Positions 30,569-38,823 are shown, counted from the stretch's first letter. The stretch is 40,419 nucleotides of DNA from Candidatus Sulfotelmatobacter sp. (GCA_025462865.1 JAOAPI010000081.1:1-40419), one strand, 5' to 3'. Notes: generated by a model not told the origin, from the sequence alone. Translations and numbers: made by a program.

Positions 30569-30940
30569 ATGAAGAAGAAACTGTTTTTATTCGCTCTGCT
30601 GTTAGCTGCAAGTTCGGCCTTCGCGCAAACTTCTACACAGGGACAGTTCACATTTACCGTTGCAGGATTTGTGCCGCTTGGTACTGGCTCCTCAGCTTGC
30701 CAGCCGGGGCCGGGGCCAACCTTTCCCGCGTGCGCTCTACCTGCGCCTTCATTGGGATCAGCTTATACCGCAACTCTGGCAACCATTGGCCTGAAAACTC
30801 CGCTGACGGTAACCGTTTCTTCGGGAAGTTTGCCGATTAACTGGAGCGTCACTACTTCGGGAACCAATGTGGTGATTTCTGGAACAGCTTCGACGGCGGG
30901 AGTGCAGGCAGCGTTTACTTTGTCGGTGAGCGGAAGCTAA
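30569..30940 (+). CDS. Secreted immunoglobulin-like/cadherin-like small protein
   Basis: 123 residues from ATG 30569 with GGAG eight bases upstream; the longer upstream frame is a shadow. Signal peptide MKKKLFLFALLLAASSAFA before Gln20. The mature part is one beta-sandwich-like domain: LGSAYTATLATIGLKTPLTV, SSGSLPINWSVTTSGTNVVI, SGTASTAGVQAAFTLSVSGS, similar to the putative Ig (Y_Y_Y/He_PIG-type) domains of secreted bacterial proteins. Possibly an adhesin or virion decoration. Confidence 0.65.
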   Translation: MKKKLFLFALLLAASSAFAQTSTQGQFTFTVAGFVPLGTGSSACQPGPGPTFPACALPAPSLGSAYTATLATIGLKTPLTVTVSSGSLPINWSVTTSGTNVVISGTASTAGVQAAFTLSVSGS

Positions 30941-31125
30941 GAGTCAATCTCTCTGGCAATACCAATACAGGCAACTGCCGCTGCCATCTCTAGCACCTGT
31001 CGGGCAACAAGTGGGTCGCTAGGCTTCGTGAACAAACTCATGTCAAGACCTCCGATAACAAGCAAGGCAAGGCCGAAACCCGCCAGAACCATCGCGAAAA
31101 TAAATCTACTCCTTGCAATCACCAT
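30937..31125 (-). CDS. Antisense small membrane protein
   Basis: 62 residues, minus strand: a basic start (VIARSRF), helix FIFAMVLAGFGLALLVIGGL, then a second weaker hydrophobic stretch (QVLEMAAAVACIGIA). The sequence looks natural. It converges on the Ig-like gene by four bases and starts opposite the upstream part of the lipoprotein gene. No promoter was identified. It is a third minus-strand accessory gene within the tail region. Confidence 0.55.
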   Translation of the reverse strand: MVIARSRFIFAMVLAGFGLALLVIGGLDMSLFTKPSDPLVARQVLEMAAAVACIGIAREIDS

Positions 31126-31145
31126 TGAACAATCCTAGCCTTCTG

Positions 31146-31550
31146 ATGCGTTCTCTACCACTTTTATTTTTACTCTGTCTGGCGGGATGTGCCAAAGCTC
31201 CTGCTCCGCCTGTTCCTCCACCACCGCCGATCCAGCTTAAGTCTGGACTTGTCGGCCAATCGACAATGATTCAACTGGCTTCTCCCGCTCCGCCGAATTT
31301 CAATGTGCGTTGCTGCCTTCCTCCCGGAGCAACGATTGAAAGTTTAAATGGTTCATTGTGGCTAACCGGAACTCCGCGCATCGCGGGCAAATGGGACTTC
31401 TCTTACAGTTATGGATTAGGGGATTCCGTAATTCAGCTTGCGTGTGCACCGAGCTCGCCGGGAACTAGAACGTTCGGCATTGATCCCGATGGCAACTTCG
31501 CCGTGTCGGTAGATGGCGAACCTTGCCATCAGATTTCCGCCTCCGAGTAA
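31146..31550 (+). CDS. Lipoprotein with Pro-rich linker
   Basis: 134 residues from ATG 31146 (the frame opens at 31113). Signal MRSLPLLFLLC followed by lipobox LAGC (Cys15). The mature start is Pro-rich (APAPPVPPPPPIQ), then a beta domain with VRCCLPPGATIESLNGSLWL and TFGIDPDGNFAVSVDG. Predicted outer membrane or periplasmic anchoring. It lies between fibre-like genes, so it may help expose or tether them, or act in exclusion. A spanin role is possible from the Pro-rich lipoprotein form, but its position is before the lysis genes. Confidence 0.65.
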   Translation: MRSLPLLFLLCLAGCAKAPAPPVPPPPPIQLKSGLVGQSTMIQLASPAPPNFNVRCCLPPGATIESLNGSLWLTGTPRIAGKWDFSYSYGLGDSVIQLACAPSSPGTRTFGIDPDGNFAVSVDGEPCHQISASE

Positions 31551-31569
31551 CTACCTACCTCTCCTATAA

Positions 31570-34500
31570 ATGAAAAAGTTTCTCTGGTTATTTCTGCTTT
31601 GCCCGGTTCTGAGCTTTGCCCAAGCCTCGCCTGTAGTTCCCAACTGGTGCGCCCAGCAACAGGCCGGACTTTCTCAGACGGCTTGGCAGGTATTCAGCTT
31701 GCCGAATCTGAGTTGTATCCAATTAAATCCGCAGTGGAGCGCAATCGACGTTGGGACGACACTGCCGAATTTCGTGTGGGCGAATTATGATCCAACAAAC
31801 CTCACGCCGTATACCGGTTGGTCTCTCGGAGCCTGCACCACCAGCGGCGGAACCTCTACTTGCAATATTCTTTCAGGAACTTGGACCATCATCCAAAATG
31901 CAACCATCATCATCAGCGGCTCGGCGGGCTGTGATGGAACTTACACCGCAGGAACCAACGGCTCAACTTTCGTACATATCACTTCGGGATGCACCAGTGC
32001 GAGCGGAGGGAAACTATTAATTGCTTGCGGGGTAAACCTGGCGCAAGGCGCGGCTCCCTGCAAATTAGTGATTATGAGTGCGATGACCGATGCGGCGGGA
32101 GTGCAGAACAATGCCGCTTATCCGTTCTCGCAGGCCTATGCGAATTCTTCCTGTCCAGCATGGCAGACAGGCGTCACTTACGGATTCAATTCCTGCGTCA
32201 CGCATGGCGGACATTTTCAGCACGTGGTAAATATCCCAGCCTTAACCGCGCAGTGTACCGACATTTCCTTCGGCTCGTTCTGCTTGTGGAACGACGACGG
32301 CGCGACTAACGCCTTCGTGCAAGAGGCAGTCGTTGGCCCGTCCTTCCAAGGTAACGCGAATGCGCCCAATGTTTTCGTGAGCGGCGGAGCGGTCTTTTCC
32401 GTCACCTCGAATAATTGCCAGCCTTCGGAAAGTTCCGCATGTCTGGCTACTGATGTAGCTACGGGATTCCCTGTTTATTGGGAAACTCCCATGCAGGCCG
32501 CTCTAAAGACTTGGTGTACCGGAGTAGACGGATCTTCAAATCTTGGATTCATGCAGCACTACAATTCGGTTGTTCCCGCCGGACAACTTCTGGCTTTGGA
32601 ATGTGGCGCTCCGCAAGGTGTGGAATGGTTCTTTGCGATGGAAGGATTCTTTGAAGCGAAGTATTCAATGAATCTTTCGCAGACCGAGAGCCTCTTAGTC
32701 AACTACGCCTCAAATAATCTCTGGAGTTCGATCCATACCGAGTGGGTAGCTCTTGGGAGTCCTTCTTGGGGAATGCTGGTTCCGGACGGAATCTACTCAG
32801 GTTGCCCCACAGATGCGGCCTGTAGCCTCTATTCTGACCTTATCGCATCGGTCAGCTTACAGTACCCCGAAAATTCGCCGGGAAATTATGGCGTGCGTAC
32901 TGCGAACATCACCACTTATTTATCGACTGGAGTAGTTCGTGGGGATTGGGTAGGAATCTTCGCCAAATACCCGAACACGAAATTTCACGTTCTCGAACCC
33001 TTCTCGCCTAGTTGTCCTAACGTAATCTCCGGACCATATAACCCCTCACTCTGTAATCCGTTAACGCAAGCAGTGACGGGGGATTTCAGAACCATTCTCC
33101 CCTTCGCCACGCAATTCATTTCCACGGGAACAGCGCAGCCTATTTTCATTCTATTCGAGGACGACGTAGCCTGCACCTACGACGCAGGGCTCACAATTAC
33201 GGTAAGCGGCGGGTCATATCCGCCCTGCATCAATGCGCCCTATGTCTTGCCAATGGCGAATGCAGCGGCGGGGATTTTCGCTGGAACCACAGTAGCAACG
33301 GGAATTACCGGATCATTCACCATCAGCGGACCGACGCCAACGCAGGGCTATAGCGCGCGCACCGATCTGCTGCCCCAGCCGTATCCTCTGACTATTCCCT
33401 GTCCGGCACCGTCCTGTACGGGCGGGGGATCATTCAGCGGCGCGGGCTTCCAGTTGAATCCGTCTGATTTTCCGGCTACGCAATTCGTGAAGATCACCGA
33501 CGATTCAACCCCTTCCACGAATCATGCAGGCTTTACCACCAACTGCGATTTCAGTTCGGAAGGTAACGACTGGAACACTCTGTCTAATCGTTTTGTGTTA
33601 TGCCAGCACGGAAATATTCAATCCATCTTCTCGTTTAATCCCACTACCTTGCAGTTCGCGCAAATTGCCGGGCCGATCTGGGGCTTGGGCACGGGAGCCA
33701 TCAACGGCCACGGCTTCTACAGCTACCTCCAGCCCTATGCTTATTACCATGCCCATCCTTGTCCAGCGGCGACCGTGGGATGTACGCAGCACGATCTGAC
33801 CATCTTCCAATACGACACCTCAGGCATCGGAGTTCCGCCCGCACCCTCCGTCGTAGTGGATCTGAATACCGCCTGCGGATTACCGACTTATTCCGGAGCC
33901 GCGTTTGAGGATGGCGTGACCGTAAGCCGGGACGACAACAGTTTCAGCTTCAACGTATGCAACAGCGGAACCTGCGGACAAGGATCGGCCGGAAACATCA
34001 TCACGGGAGTCTGGAATCGGACCAACGGCTGTTCCTACCTGAACACGAATACCTGGCAAGTGGTGGACAACGGCGTGCCCTTGGGAACAGCATCTGGGAC
34101 AGTGCAGAATTTCACCATGCACAACGCCAGGATCACGCAAGACGGGTCGTTACTCCGAATCAATGTCGGCACCTGCACGAGTTGCGTTGCGGGACAGAAC
34201 TGGATGGTCTGGACGCCCTTCACGACCTCAGTAGCACTGAACACCGATGCCAACGGTTGCGGCCATCTGGTCAATGGATATTCTCACATCGCCAACAAGT
34301 GCGATGGATCGCTGAATATCAACGGGCTGGGCTACTACCCGTTCAGTTCGCTCAATTCATGGACTTCCTTGCCAGCGGCCTACCCGACTTCTTCGGATGC
34401 GAACCAAGCGCACTTGAATTGGTCGAACGATAATCCGACCGACACGAATCCTTTCTTCGCCGCCCTTGAATGGACCGGCAGCTTCGCGGCAAATTTCCCT

Positions 34501-35631
34501 TGGGATCAGGAATTAGTAGGAGTCGCGACCGATGGCAGCGGGAAGGTCTGGAGATTCGCGCACAATTTTGCTACTCCGACCTCGCAGGCCTTCATCCCCA
34601 TCAACGTTTCTCAAGATGGCAAATATCTCCTGCTTTCAACCGATTGGGATCAGATGCTCGGCTGCTCGAACGGAACGACTTTAGGCTGCGGGCCGAACCA
34701 ACCGAACTGGCAAGCTTCGCATGGTTACGCAAGCGGGGCATTGGTCACACCCTTAACAGGAAATTCCGGCGGTTTCTCTTATCGCACCACCGGAGGAACC
34801 AGCGGAACCATTCAGCCCTCTCCGTGGAATCAGGTTTTGGGCGGAGTCAGCATCGACGGGTTATTGACGTGGACGAACGTCGGAACCTATCGCACGGATG
34901 TCTTTCTGGTGGCACTGAATCCTTCTCCGGCACCAACGACGGCGCTGGCACAGCCGAATATGGATGACAGTCAAACAAGCTGGCAGCCTGCTTGTGTAGG
35001 TCCGTCGTGCGCTGGAGGCGTCGGCACTCCTTCATTCACGAATCAGACATTCGTTAATCCCTCTCCATCGCAGGACGGCAACTCCATGATGATGACGGAG
35101 ACGGGCACAAATTATTCCAACGTGATGTTTCACAAATCCATCGGGGCAGACAATTCGGCTACGACCTTTACAGGCACCTACTCCGTGTACATCCCCAGCC
35201 TGACTCCCTATCAGGTCTTTGGTATGGATATGTATCAGTACATTCCTGGCGTTCGCTTAATGTTTGGAAGTCAATGTGCGGTCGCAGGAACTACGGCTGG
35301 ATTCTGGAGCTTCTTCGATCAGGGTTCGGGGCCGGATGGGACGTGGCATGTGAGCACCGTACCTTGTCCTCTGACTTCGGCAACCTGGTACACCATCAGC
35401 ATGACGGTGCATCGCGTTCCGGGGGACACTTCTTGCGCCGGCGGAGTTCCAGCGGAGCACTACGATTCACTCACCCAGAACGGCACAACCTATCCCCTCA
35501 ATTTGACTTACTGCTCGGAAACTACGGCCTTCGCCAACGACACCGGGATGCAGTTCGACATCAGCAGCAACTCTGTCGGGGGAACGCTCACCGCTTATGT
35601 GGATTTGATGAGCTATACGGCGAAATACTAG
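31570..35631 (+). CDS. Giant secreted multidomain adhesin/depolymerase-like protein
   Basis: 1353 residues. Signal peptide MKKFLWLFLLCPVLSFA before Gln18. Residues about 150-520 resemble a hydrolase-like region with Trp/Tyr-rich blocks (LALECGAPQGVEWFFAMEGF, SSIHTEWVALGSPSWGMLVP). About 620-1120 is beta-propeller-like (SVVVDLNTACGLPTYSGAAF, VSQDGKYLLLSTDWDQMLGC, YRTDVFLVALN). It contains a W-x4-Y-x2-G carbohydrate-binding-like unit (NWQASHGYASGALVTPL). About 1170-1353 is a concanavalin-like/CBM-like sandwich (ATWYTISMTVHRVPGDTSCA, TLTAYVDLMSY). Many Cys suggest disulfides outside the cytoplasm. It may bind or degrade glycans. Catalytic residues were not identified. Confidence 0.65.
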   Translation: MKKFLWLFLLCPVLSFAQASPVVPNWCAQQQAGLSQTAWQVFSLPNLSCIQLNPQWSAIDVGTTLPNFVWANYDPTNLTPYTGWSLGACTTSGGTSTCNILSGTWTIIQNATIIISGSAGCDGTYTAGTNGSTFVHITSGCTSASGGKLLIACGVNLAQGAAPCKLVIMSAMTDAAGVQNNAAYPFSQAYANSSCPAWQTGVTYGFNSCVTHGGHFQHVVNIPALTAQCTDISFGSFCLWNDDGATNAFVQEAVVGPSFQGNANAPNVFVSGGAVFSVTSNNCQPSESSACLATDVATGFPVYWETPMQAALKTWCTGVDGSSNLGFMQHYNSVVPAGQLLALECGAPQGVEWFFAMEGFFEAKYSMNLSQTESLLVNYASNNLWSSIHTEWVALGSPSWGMLVPDGIYSGCPTDAACSLYSDLIASVSLQYPENSPGNYGVRTANITTYLSTGVVRGDWVGIFAKYPNTKFHVLEPFSPSCPNVISGPYNPSLCNPLTQAVTGDFRTILPFATQFISTGTAQPIFILFEDDVACTYDAGLTITVSGGSYPPCINAPYVLPMANAAAGIFAGTTVATGITGSFTISGPTPTQGYSARTDLLPQPYPLTIPCPAPSCTGGGSFSGAGFQLNPSDFPATQFVKITDDSTPSTNHAGFTTNCDFSSEGNDWNTLSNRFVLCQHGNIQSIFSFNPTTLQFAQIAGPIWGLGTGAINGHGFYSYLQPYAYYHAHPCPAATVGCTQHDLTIFQYDTSGIGVPPAPSVVVDLNTACGLPTYSGAAFEDGVTVSRDDNSFSFNVCNSGTCGQGSAGNIITGVWNRTNGCSYLNTNTWQVVDNGVPLGTASGTVQNFTMHNARITQDGSLLRINVGTCTSCVAGQNWMVWTPFTTSVALNTDANGCGHLVNGYSHIANKCDGSLNINGLGYYPFSSLNSWTSLPAAYPTSSDANQAHLNWSNDNPTDTNPFFAALEWTGSFAANFPWDQELVGVATDGSGKVWRFAHNFATPTSQAFIPINVSQDGKYLLLSTDWDQMLGCSNGTTLGCGPNQPNWQASHGYASGALVTPLTGNSGGFSYRTTGGTSGTIQPSPWNQVLGGVSIDGLLTWTNVGTYRTDVFLVALNPSPAPTTALAQPNMDDSQTSWQPACVGPSCAGGVGTPSFTNQTFVNPSPSQDGNSMMMTETGTNYSNVMFHKSIGADNSATTFTGTYSVYIPSLTPYQVFGMDMYQYIPGVRLMFGSQCAVAGTTAGFWSFFDQGSGPDGTWHVSTVPCPLTSATWYTISMTVHRVPGDTSCAGGVPAEHYDSLTQNGTTYPLNLTYCSETTAFANDTGMQFDISSNSVGGTLTAYVDLMSYTAKY

Positions 35632-35634
35632 ATC

Positions 35635-36051
35635 GTGTGGACCTATAACCAGTTGAGCGGGGAATTGCGGAAGGACGGAGTTTTGCTTGGAATCGGCTAT
35701 TCCGGCCACGGGCAGGGTAAGAACAATCCAGCGCTCGAGCAGGATGTGGACGTTGGCCCAATCCCAGCCGGCTCTTGGACGATCTGCGGCCCACCCTACG
35801 ACACCACGACTCACGGGCCTTATGTTTTGCGGCTCGAGCCCGACCGATTGACACCTCTTTACGGACGGGCTGGCTTCCTGATCCACGGCGATTCGCTCGA
35901 GCATCCCGGGCAAGGTTCGGAAGGCTGCATCGCCATCAGCCCTCGAGATAAACGCAGCGCAGTCTACCAGTCAGGCGACACCAAGCTCCTCGTGATCTCC
36001 GGCATCTCCCAGGTGACGGCAGGAATTCCGCAGCAGAAGGATTTTCCATGA
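35635..36051 (+). CDS. DUF2778 / L,D-transpeptidase-like enzyme, putative endolysin
   Basis: 138 residues from GTG 35635. The pattern YSGHGQGKNNPALEQ, then GPIPAGSWTI, GPYVLRLEP, GRAGFLIHGD and GQGSEGCIAIS is that of DUF2778 (Tlde1-like L,D-transpeptidase/carboxypeptidase family). His84 (IHGD) and Cys98 (SEGCI) form the catalytic pair. The family acts on peptidoglycan stem peptides. There is no signal peptide. It directly precedes, with an ATGA overlap, a holin-size membrane protein, so a role as lysis enzyme is likely. An alternative is a toxin or virion-associated wall enzyme. Confidence 0.75.
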   Translation: MWTYNQLSGELRKDGVLLGIGYSGHGQGKNNPALEQDVDVGPIPAGSWTICGPPYDTTTHGPYVLRLEPDRLTPLYGRAGFLIHGDSLEHPGQGSEGCIAISPRDKRSAVYQSGDTKLLVISGISQVTAGIPQQKDFP

Positions 36052-36239
36052 AAGCGAAGCTCGCGAAATACTGGCCCTCGCTCGTCACCCTAGCGATGGG
36101 CACGGTGCTGTTTCTCAACGATTCCGTGCAGTCCTACGCCCTGTCTCATCCCAAGTACGGCGTAATTATCGGCACGGCCTGGGGCATCGCCCTGCATTGG
36201 GCGCAATCCCCCAAGGCGACACCGGGCTCCAAGTTCTAA
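36048..36239 (+). CDS. Holin-like small membrane protein
   Basis: 63 residues beginning MKAKLAKYWPSLVTLAMGTV. One to two hydrophobic helices (PSLVTLAMGTVLFL and VIIGTAWGIALHW) separated by a short turn, with basic N-terminus and polar tail. Size, topology and an ATGA overlap with the wall enzyme gene suggest a holin that triggers lysis. No sequence family is recognised. Confidence 0.6.
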   Translation: MKAKLAKYWPSLVTLAMGTVLFLNDSVQSYALSHPKYGVIIGTAWGIALHWAQSPKATPGSKF

Positions 36240-36276
36240 CCCCCCTTCACAAACCCAACTTTTTCAGGAGGAAAAC

Positions 36277-36801
36277 ATGAAAGGTATTCTCACGCTCGCA
36301 TCTCTTTTTCTACTGTCGGTGGCGGCTTTTGCCCAGACTCCGGCGCCCTCGGCCTTCCCCAGCACCACGGTAAACTTCAACCTCAGTCCGATTACCTTAC
36401 CCGGCGCCAAGACATCGGTAGCTGGTGCGGAGACCGACGTTAAACTAAAGATCACGTCCAACTTCTCGCTGGGCGAAACCACCCTTTTGAGTGGGGATTA
36501 TGCCTTCATCGGCGGCCGCGGCGACTATGTCATTCCATCCTTCTCCAAATGGCTGCAGAACCACAGCCCCATGCTGAACGGCTATCAATTTCAGCTGGGC
36601 GTGACGGGCAGCGCCGGCGTGGTCCGGACCCCGCAATCTCTGGGTGTCGCGGCCTCGCATTGGGGTGAACGGGCGGGAATGTTCCTAACTTATGCCGTAA
36701 ATGGGAATGTCGGGCTCGGCGTGGAGGCGCAGTGGACGAATCTTCCCGGTTATGCCCACTCGACCTACAGTATGGCTTTCGGCCCTTCGTTCCATTTCTA
36801 G
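36277..36801 (+). CDS. Outer membrane beta-barrel-like protein
   Basis: 174 residues. Signal peptide MKGILTLASLFLLSVAAFA before Gln20; AGGAGG precedes the ATG. Alternating beta strands (KLKITSNFSLGETTLLSGDY, YQFQLGVTGSAGVVRTPQ, AGMFLTYAVNGNVGLGVEAQ) end in the C-terminal aromatic residue Phe (SMAFGPSFHF), the signal recognised by the BAM complex. A phage-encoded barrel could alter the receptor surface (superinfection exclusion) or help disrupt the outer membrane at lysis. It sits inside the lysis cassette. Confidence 0.65.
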   Translation: MKGILTLASLFLLSVAAFAQTPAPSAFPSTTVNFNLSPITLPGAKTSVAGAETDVKLKITSNFSLGETTLLSGDYAFIGGRGDYVIPSFSKWLQNHSPMLNGYQFQLGVTGSAGVVRTPQSLGVAASHWGERAGMFLTYAVNGNVGLGVEAQWTNLPGYAHSTYSMAFGPSFHF

Positions 36802-36803
36802 CC

Positions 36804-37004
36804 ATGACTCTACCCGGCACACCAATCGATCGCGCGCTATGGGCCTCCTGGGTGGTGATGTTCGCCATCCTGGAGACTTTTGGCGTCCTGCAGTGGAAGC
36901 ACTGCACGTCCTTAACCCGGCTTACCTTGTCGAGCGTGCCTAAGTGGGTGCTGGCCATGTTTTTGGGGTGGTTGGCGTATCACTTCCTCGTACAATATCC
37001 ATAG
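36804..37004 (+). CDS. Small two-span membrane protein, lysis cassette
   Basis: 66 residues from ATG 36804; the frame upstream (36732) is a shadow. Two hydrophobic helices (LWASWVVMFAILETFGVL and KWVLAMFLGWLAYHFLV) joined by a polar loop (KHCTSLTRLTLSSVP). Holin or anti-holin topology. The TAG is immediately followed by the next ATG. Confidence 0.6.
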   Translation: MTLPGTPIDRALWASWVVMFAILETFGVLQWKHCTSLTRLTLSSVPKWVLAMFLGWLAYHFLVQYP

Positions 37005-37289
37005 ATGCCACGCGCCGCCAAAGCCGTTCCTGCTGGCAAAGTCGCGAAACACCTGTCTAATCTTGCGCTCGGCAAAAAATACTACAAAAAGTCGGATGCC
37101 GCGCTGGATGAAGTTCTAGAGAAACTGCCGCGCTGCGAAACCTGCAAACAGCCGGTTGCGAATGGACTAGAAGTAAAGTTGCGCTCTGGCAAGAAAGTCC
37201 GCTTGGTGGACAAATTCGCGGATAAACACCGCACCAATGTAGGCCAGAATGCCCGCCGCTACGAGTTCGAAGAAGTTACCCTGCCCTAG
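37005..37289 (+). CDS. Basic small protein with Cys pair
   Basis: 94 residues beginning MPRAAKAVPAGKVAKHLSNL. Very Lys-rich (GKKYYKKSDAALDEVLEKLP), with a CETCKQPV pair and a beta C-terminus (VNG-type strands, YEFEEVTLP). Probably a nucleic-acid-binding zinc protein. It is the last rightward gene, 48 bases before the convergent minus-strand genes; that short gap holds no clear terminator hairpin. Confidence 0.65.
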   Translation: MPRAAKAVPAGKVAKHLSNLALGKKYYKKSDAALDEVLEKLPRCETCKQPVANGLEVKLRSGKKVRLVDKFADKHRTNVGQNARRYEFEEVTLP

Positions 37290-37337
37290 ACGTTTCCGCC
37301 GCGCTTTTTCCTTGGCCCCAGAGCCCCAGGTTGTCAG

Positions 37338-37670
37338 TCAGTCCCATCCGGCAACACACACTCTCCGACCTTCCTTTTTTTGTTTAAATTCGGCATCAGT
37401 CAGGTGGCCAAGCAACTGCTTCGAGCCTCGTGGGCATTTCCATACTGTTACGAGGCAGGCATGTTTTTCCGCTGAGTATTGATGCCCCTCTGAAAGACAA
37501 GCATCCTTGAACTTGTCCTCTGGTTCATCGGCCCATCCAATCCAGCCGAAGCCGCCTTTTGTCTCCCAAACGTAAACCTTGGTTGCTGGAACAAAGGGGA
37601 TGCATTCAGGCTTGGACTGTCCCTGCATTACCATCCCGAGAGCGAGCACTGCGATGCACAGTTTCATCAT
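37338..37670 (-). CDS. Secreted Cys-containing small protein
   Basis: 110 residues; double ATG at 37670 with GGAG seven bases upstream. Signal-peptide-like start (MMKLCIAVLALGMVMQGQS), then ETKGGFGWIGWADEPEDKFK and six mature Cys (for example DACLSEGHQYSAEKHACLVT). Disulfides are likely after export. It is the last gene of the leftward operon if the genome is circular. Function unknown. Confidence 0.6.
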   Translation of the reverse strand: MMKLCIAVLALGMVMQGQSKPECIPFVPATKVYVWETKGGFGWIGWADEPEDKFKDACLSEGHQYSAEKHACLVTVWKCPRGSKQLLGHLTDAEFKQKKEGRRVCVAGWD

Positions 37671-37700
37671 TGGTTTTCTCCGTATTGCTGAGCGAGGATT

Positions 37701-38606
37701 TTAGCCCATCTCGCTTTCTGGCTCATTTCGCGGGCTCCTTTGGAAGCGTTTCAATATCAGAAGTTTGGACGTATCTGACGAACAAGCGTCTATTTTTCGT
37801 AGAACCCTGATTGCATCTTCGACTGTTGCTGGCACACGGTTACTACCGTCGAATGCTGGCTCGGCAGGTTTAAAAGATTCCGCCCATCGAGTAGTGACTA
37901 GCTTTCCGCGCTGGTAGGCATATTCAGCCAATCCTTTACGCTTGTCGTACCAAGGAACATCCGAAGTGTCCGGGTCGTAATATCTTCCGTCTTTGGCCCA
38001 CCACGCATCAAAATCGTCAGTTAGTACGGTGCTTGGATCAGGCGGCGTTTCTTTTTCCAGTTGGGGAGCCGCTACGACGGATTTAGCTCCAGCGTCGAAA
38101 CCGCGCCGAAACGATACCCAATCAAGCTGAACAGAGGCGCTATTCAGTAGTTGGAACGCCGCCCGATCATTCCATTCTGGCGTTTCCTTGGTTGCTGGTG
38201 AGGGCGCAGGCTCGGCAGCAAAGTTTCCGCATTTGTGTACTCCGCGATGCAGCCCGTTGATAGGCACATCTCCAATAGCACAGGGAGAGCATTTGCCATT
38301 TAGCGCTTGCCAACTTTCCCGGCCCAACTTAATGGCTTCACTGAGCGTTGGCGGCGTTGCTTCTTGAGAGGAAGCCGCCACCCGCTCGTTATGGGATTTA
38401 ACTATTTCTTCTAGTTGGGATTTGGCGCGATCGTGGATAAACGGAGTCGAGCACACAATCCTGCATCCGCTATTCGTCTTCTCTTGCACCGAAAATCGGC
38501 TAGTACATTCTGGAGACTCCAAAAGGAACCATTGGCCTGTTCTTACTGGTTGCGGTTCCGGCGCGTTCCCGGCTGTCTGGGCTGGCTCCCGGCTGTTATT
38601 TTTCAT
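37701..38606 (-). CDS. Phage protein of unknown function, 301 residues
   Basis: It begins MKNNSREPAQTAGNAPEPQP. Several short segments typical of small phage proteins appear in series: LGRESWQALNGKCSPC, FRRGFDAGAKSV, DDFDAWWAKDGRYYDPD and GLAEYAYQRGK, linked by Pro/Ala-rich stretches. This gives the look of a chain of small domains. The start overlaps the antitoxin gene by 11 bases. Its EPAQT motif and the DNA under it repeat at the end of the gene at 38986-39150. No family is recognised. Confidence 0.65.
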   Translation of the reverse strand: MKNNSREPAQTAGNAPEPQPVRTGQWFLLESPECTSRFSVQEKTNSGCRIVCSTPFIHDRAKSQLEEIVKSHNERVAASSQEATPPTLSEAIKLGRESWQALNGKCSPCAIGDVPINGLHRGVHKCGNFAAEPAPSPATKETPEWNDRAAFQLLNSASVQLDWVSFRRGFDAGAKSVVAAPQLEKETPPDPSTVLTDDFDAWWAKDGRYYDPDTSDVPWYDKRKGLAEYAYQRGKLVTTRWAESFKPAEPAFDGSNRVPATVEDAIRVLRKIDACSSDTSKLLILKRFQRSPRNEPESEMG

Positions 38607-38823
38607 AACTAATTCTCCCTTTTGAATCGACGACGATTGTTAGCGTTTCCCCCGGCGGCTTACTCAGCACTGCCACGGGCCGACCTAATTTCGTGATGAG
38701 GAATGTTTTACCCAGAGCCGCGCTATCGAGGACTTCTCCCGGCTGCTTGCGGAAATCCATCGCTGTTATGATCTCGAACTGCTGACTCATCTGCTGAAGG
38801 ACGTGATCGGCGATTTTCTTCAT
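38596..38823 (-). CDS. Phd/YefM-type antitoxin-like protein, solitary
   Basis: 75 residues. The block ITAMDFRKQPGEVLDSAALG followed by KTFLITKLGRPVAVLS is the Phd/YefM fold: a beta-alpha N-terminus that dimerises on DNA, then a flexible C-terminus (here VVDSKGRISYEK) that would wrap a toxin. No toxin-sized partner lies next to it. It starts directly at the stop of the 53-residue gene. It may be an anti-defence antitoxin or a transcription regulator. Confidence 0.7.
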   Translation of the reverse strand: MKKIADHVLQQMSQQFEIITAMDFRKQPGEVLDSAALGKTFLITKLGRPVAVLSKPPGETLTIVVDSKGRISYEK

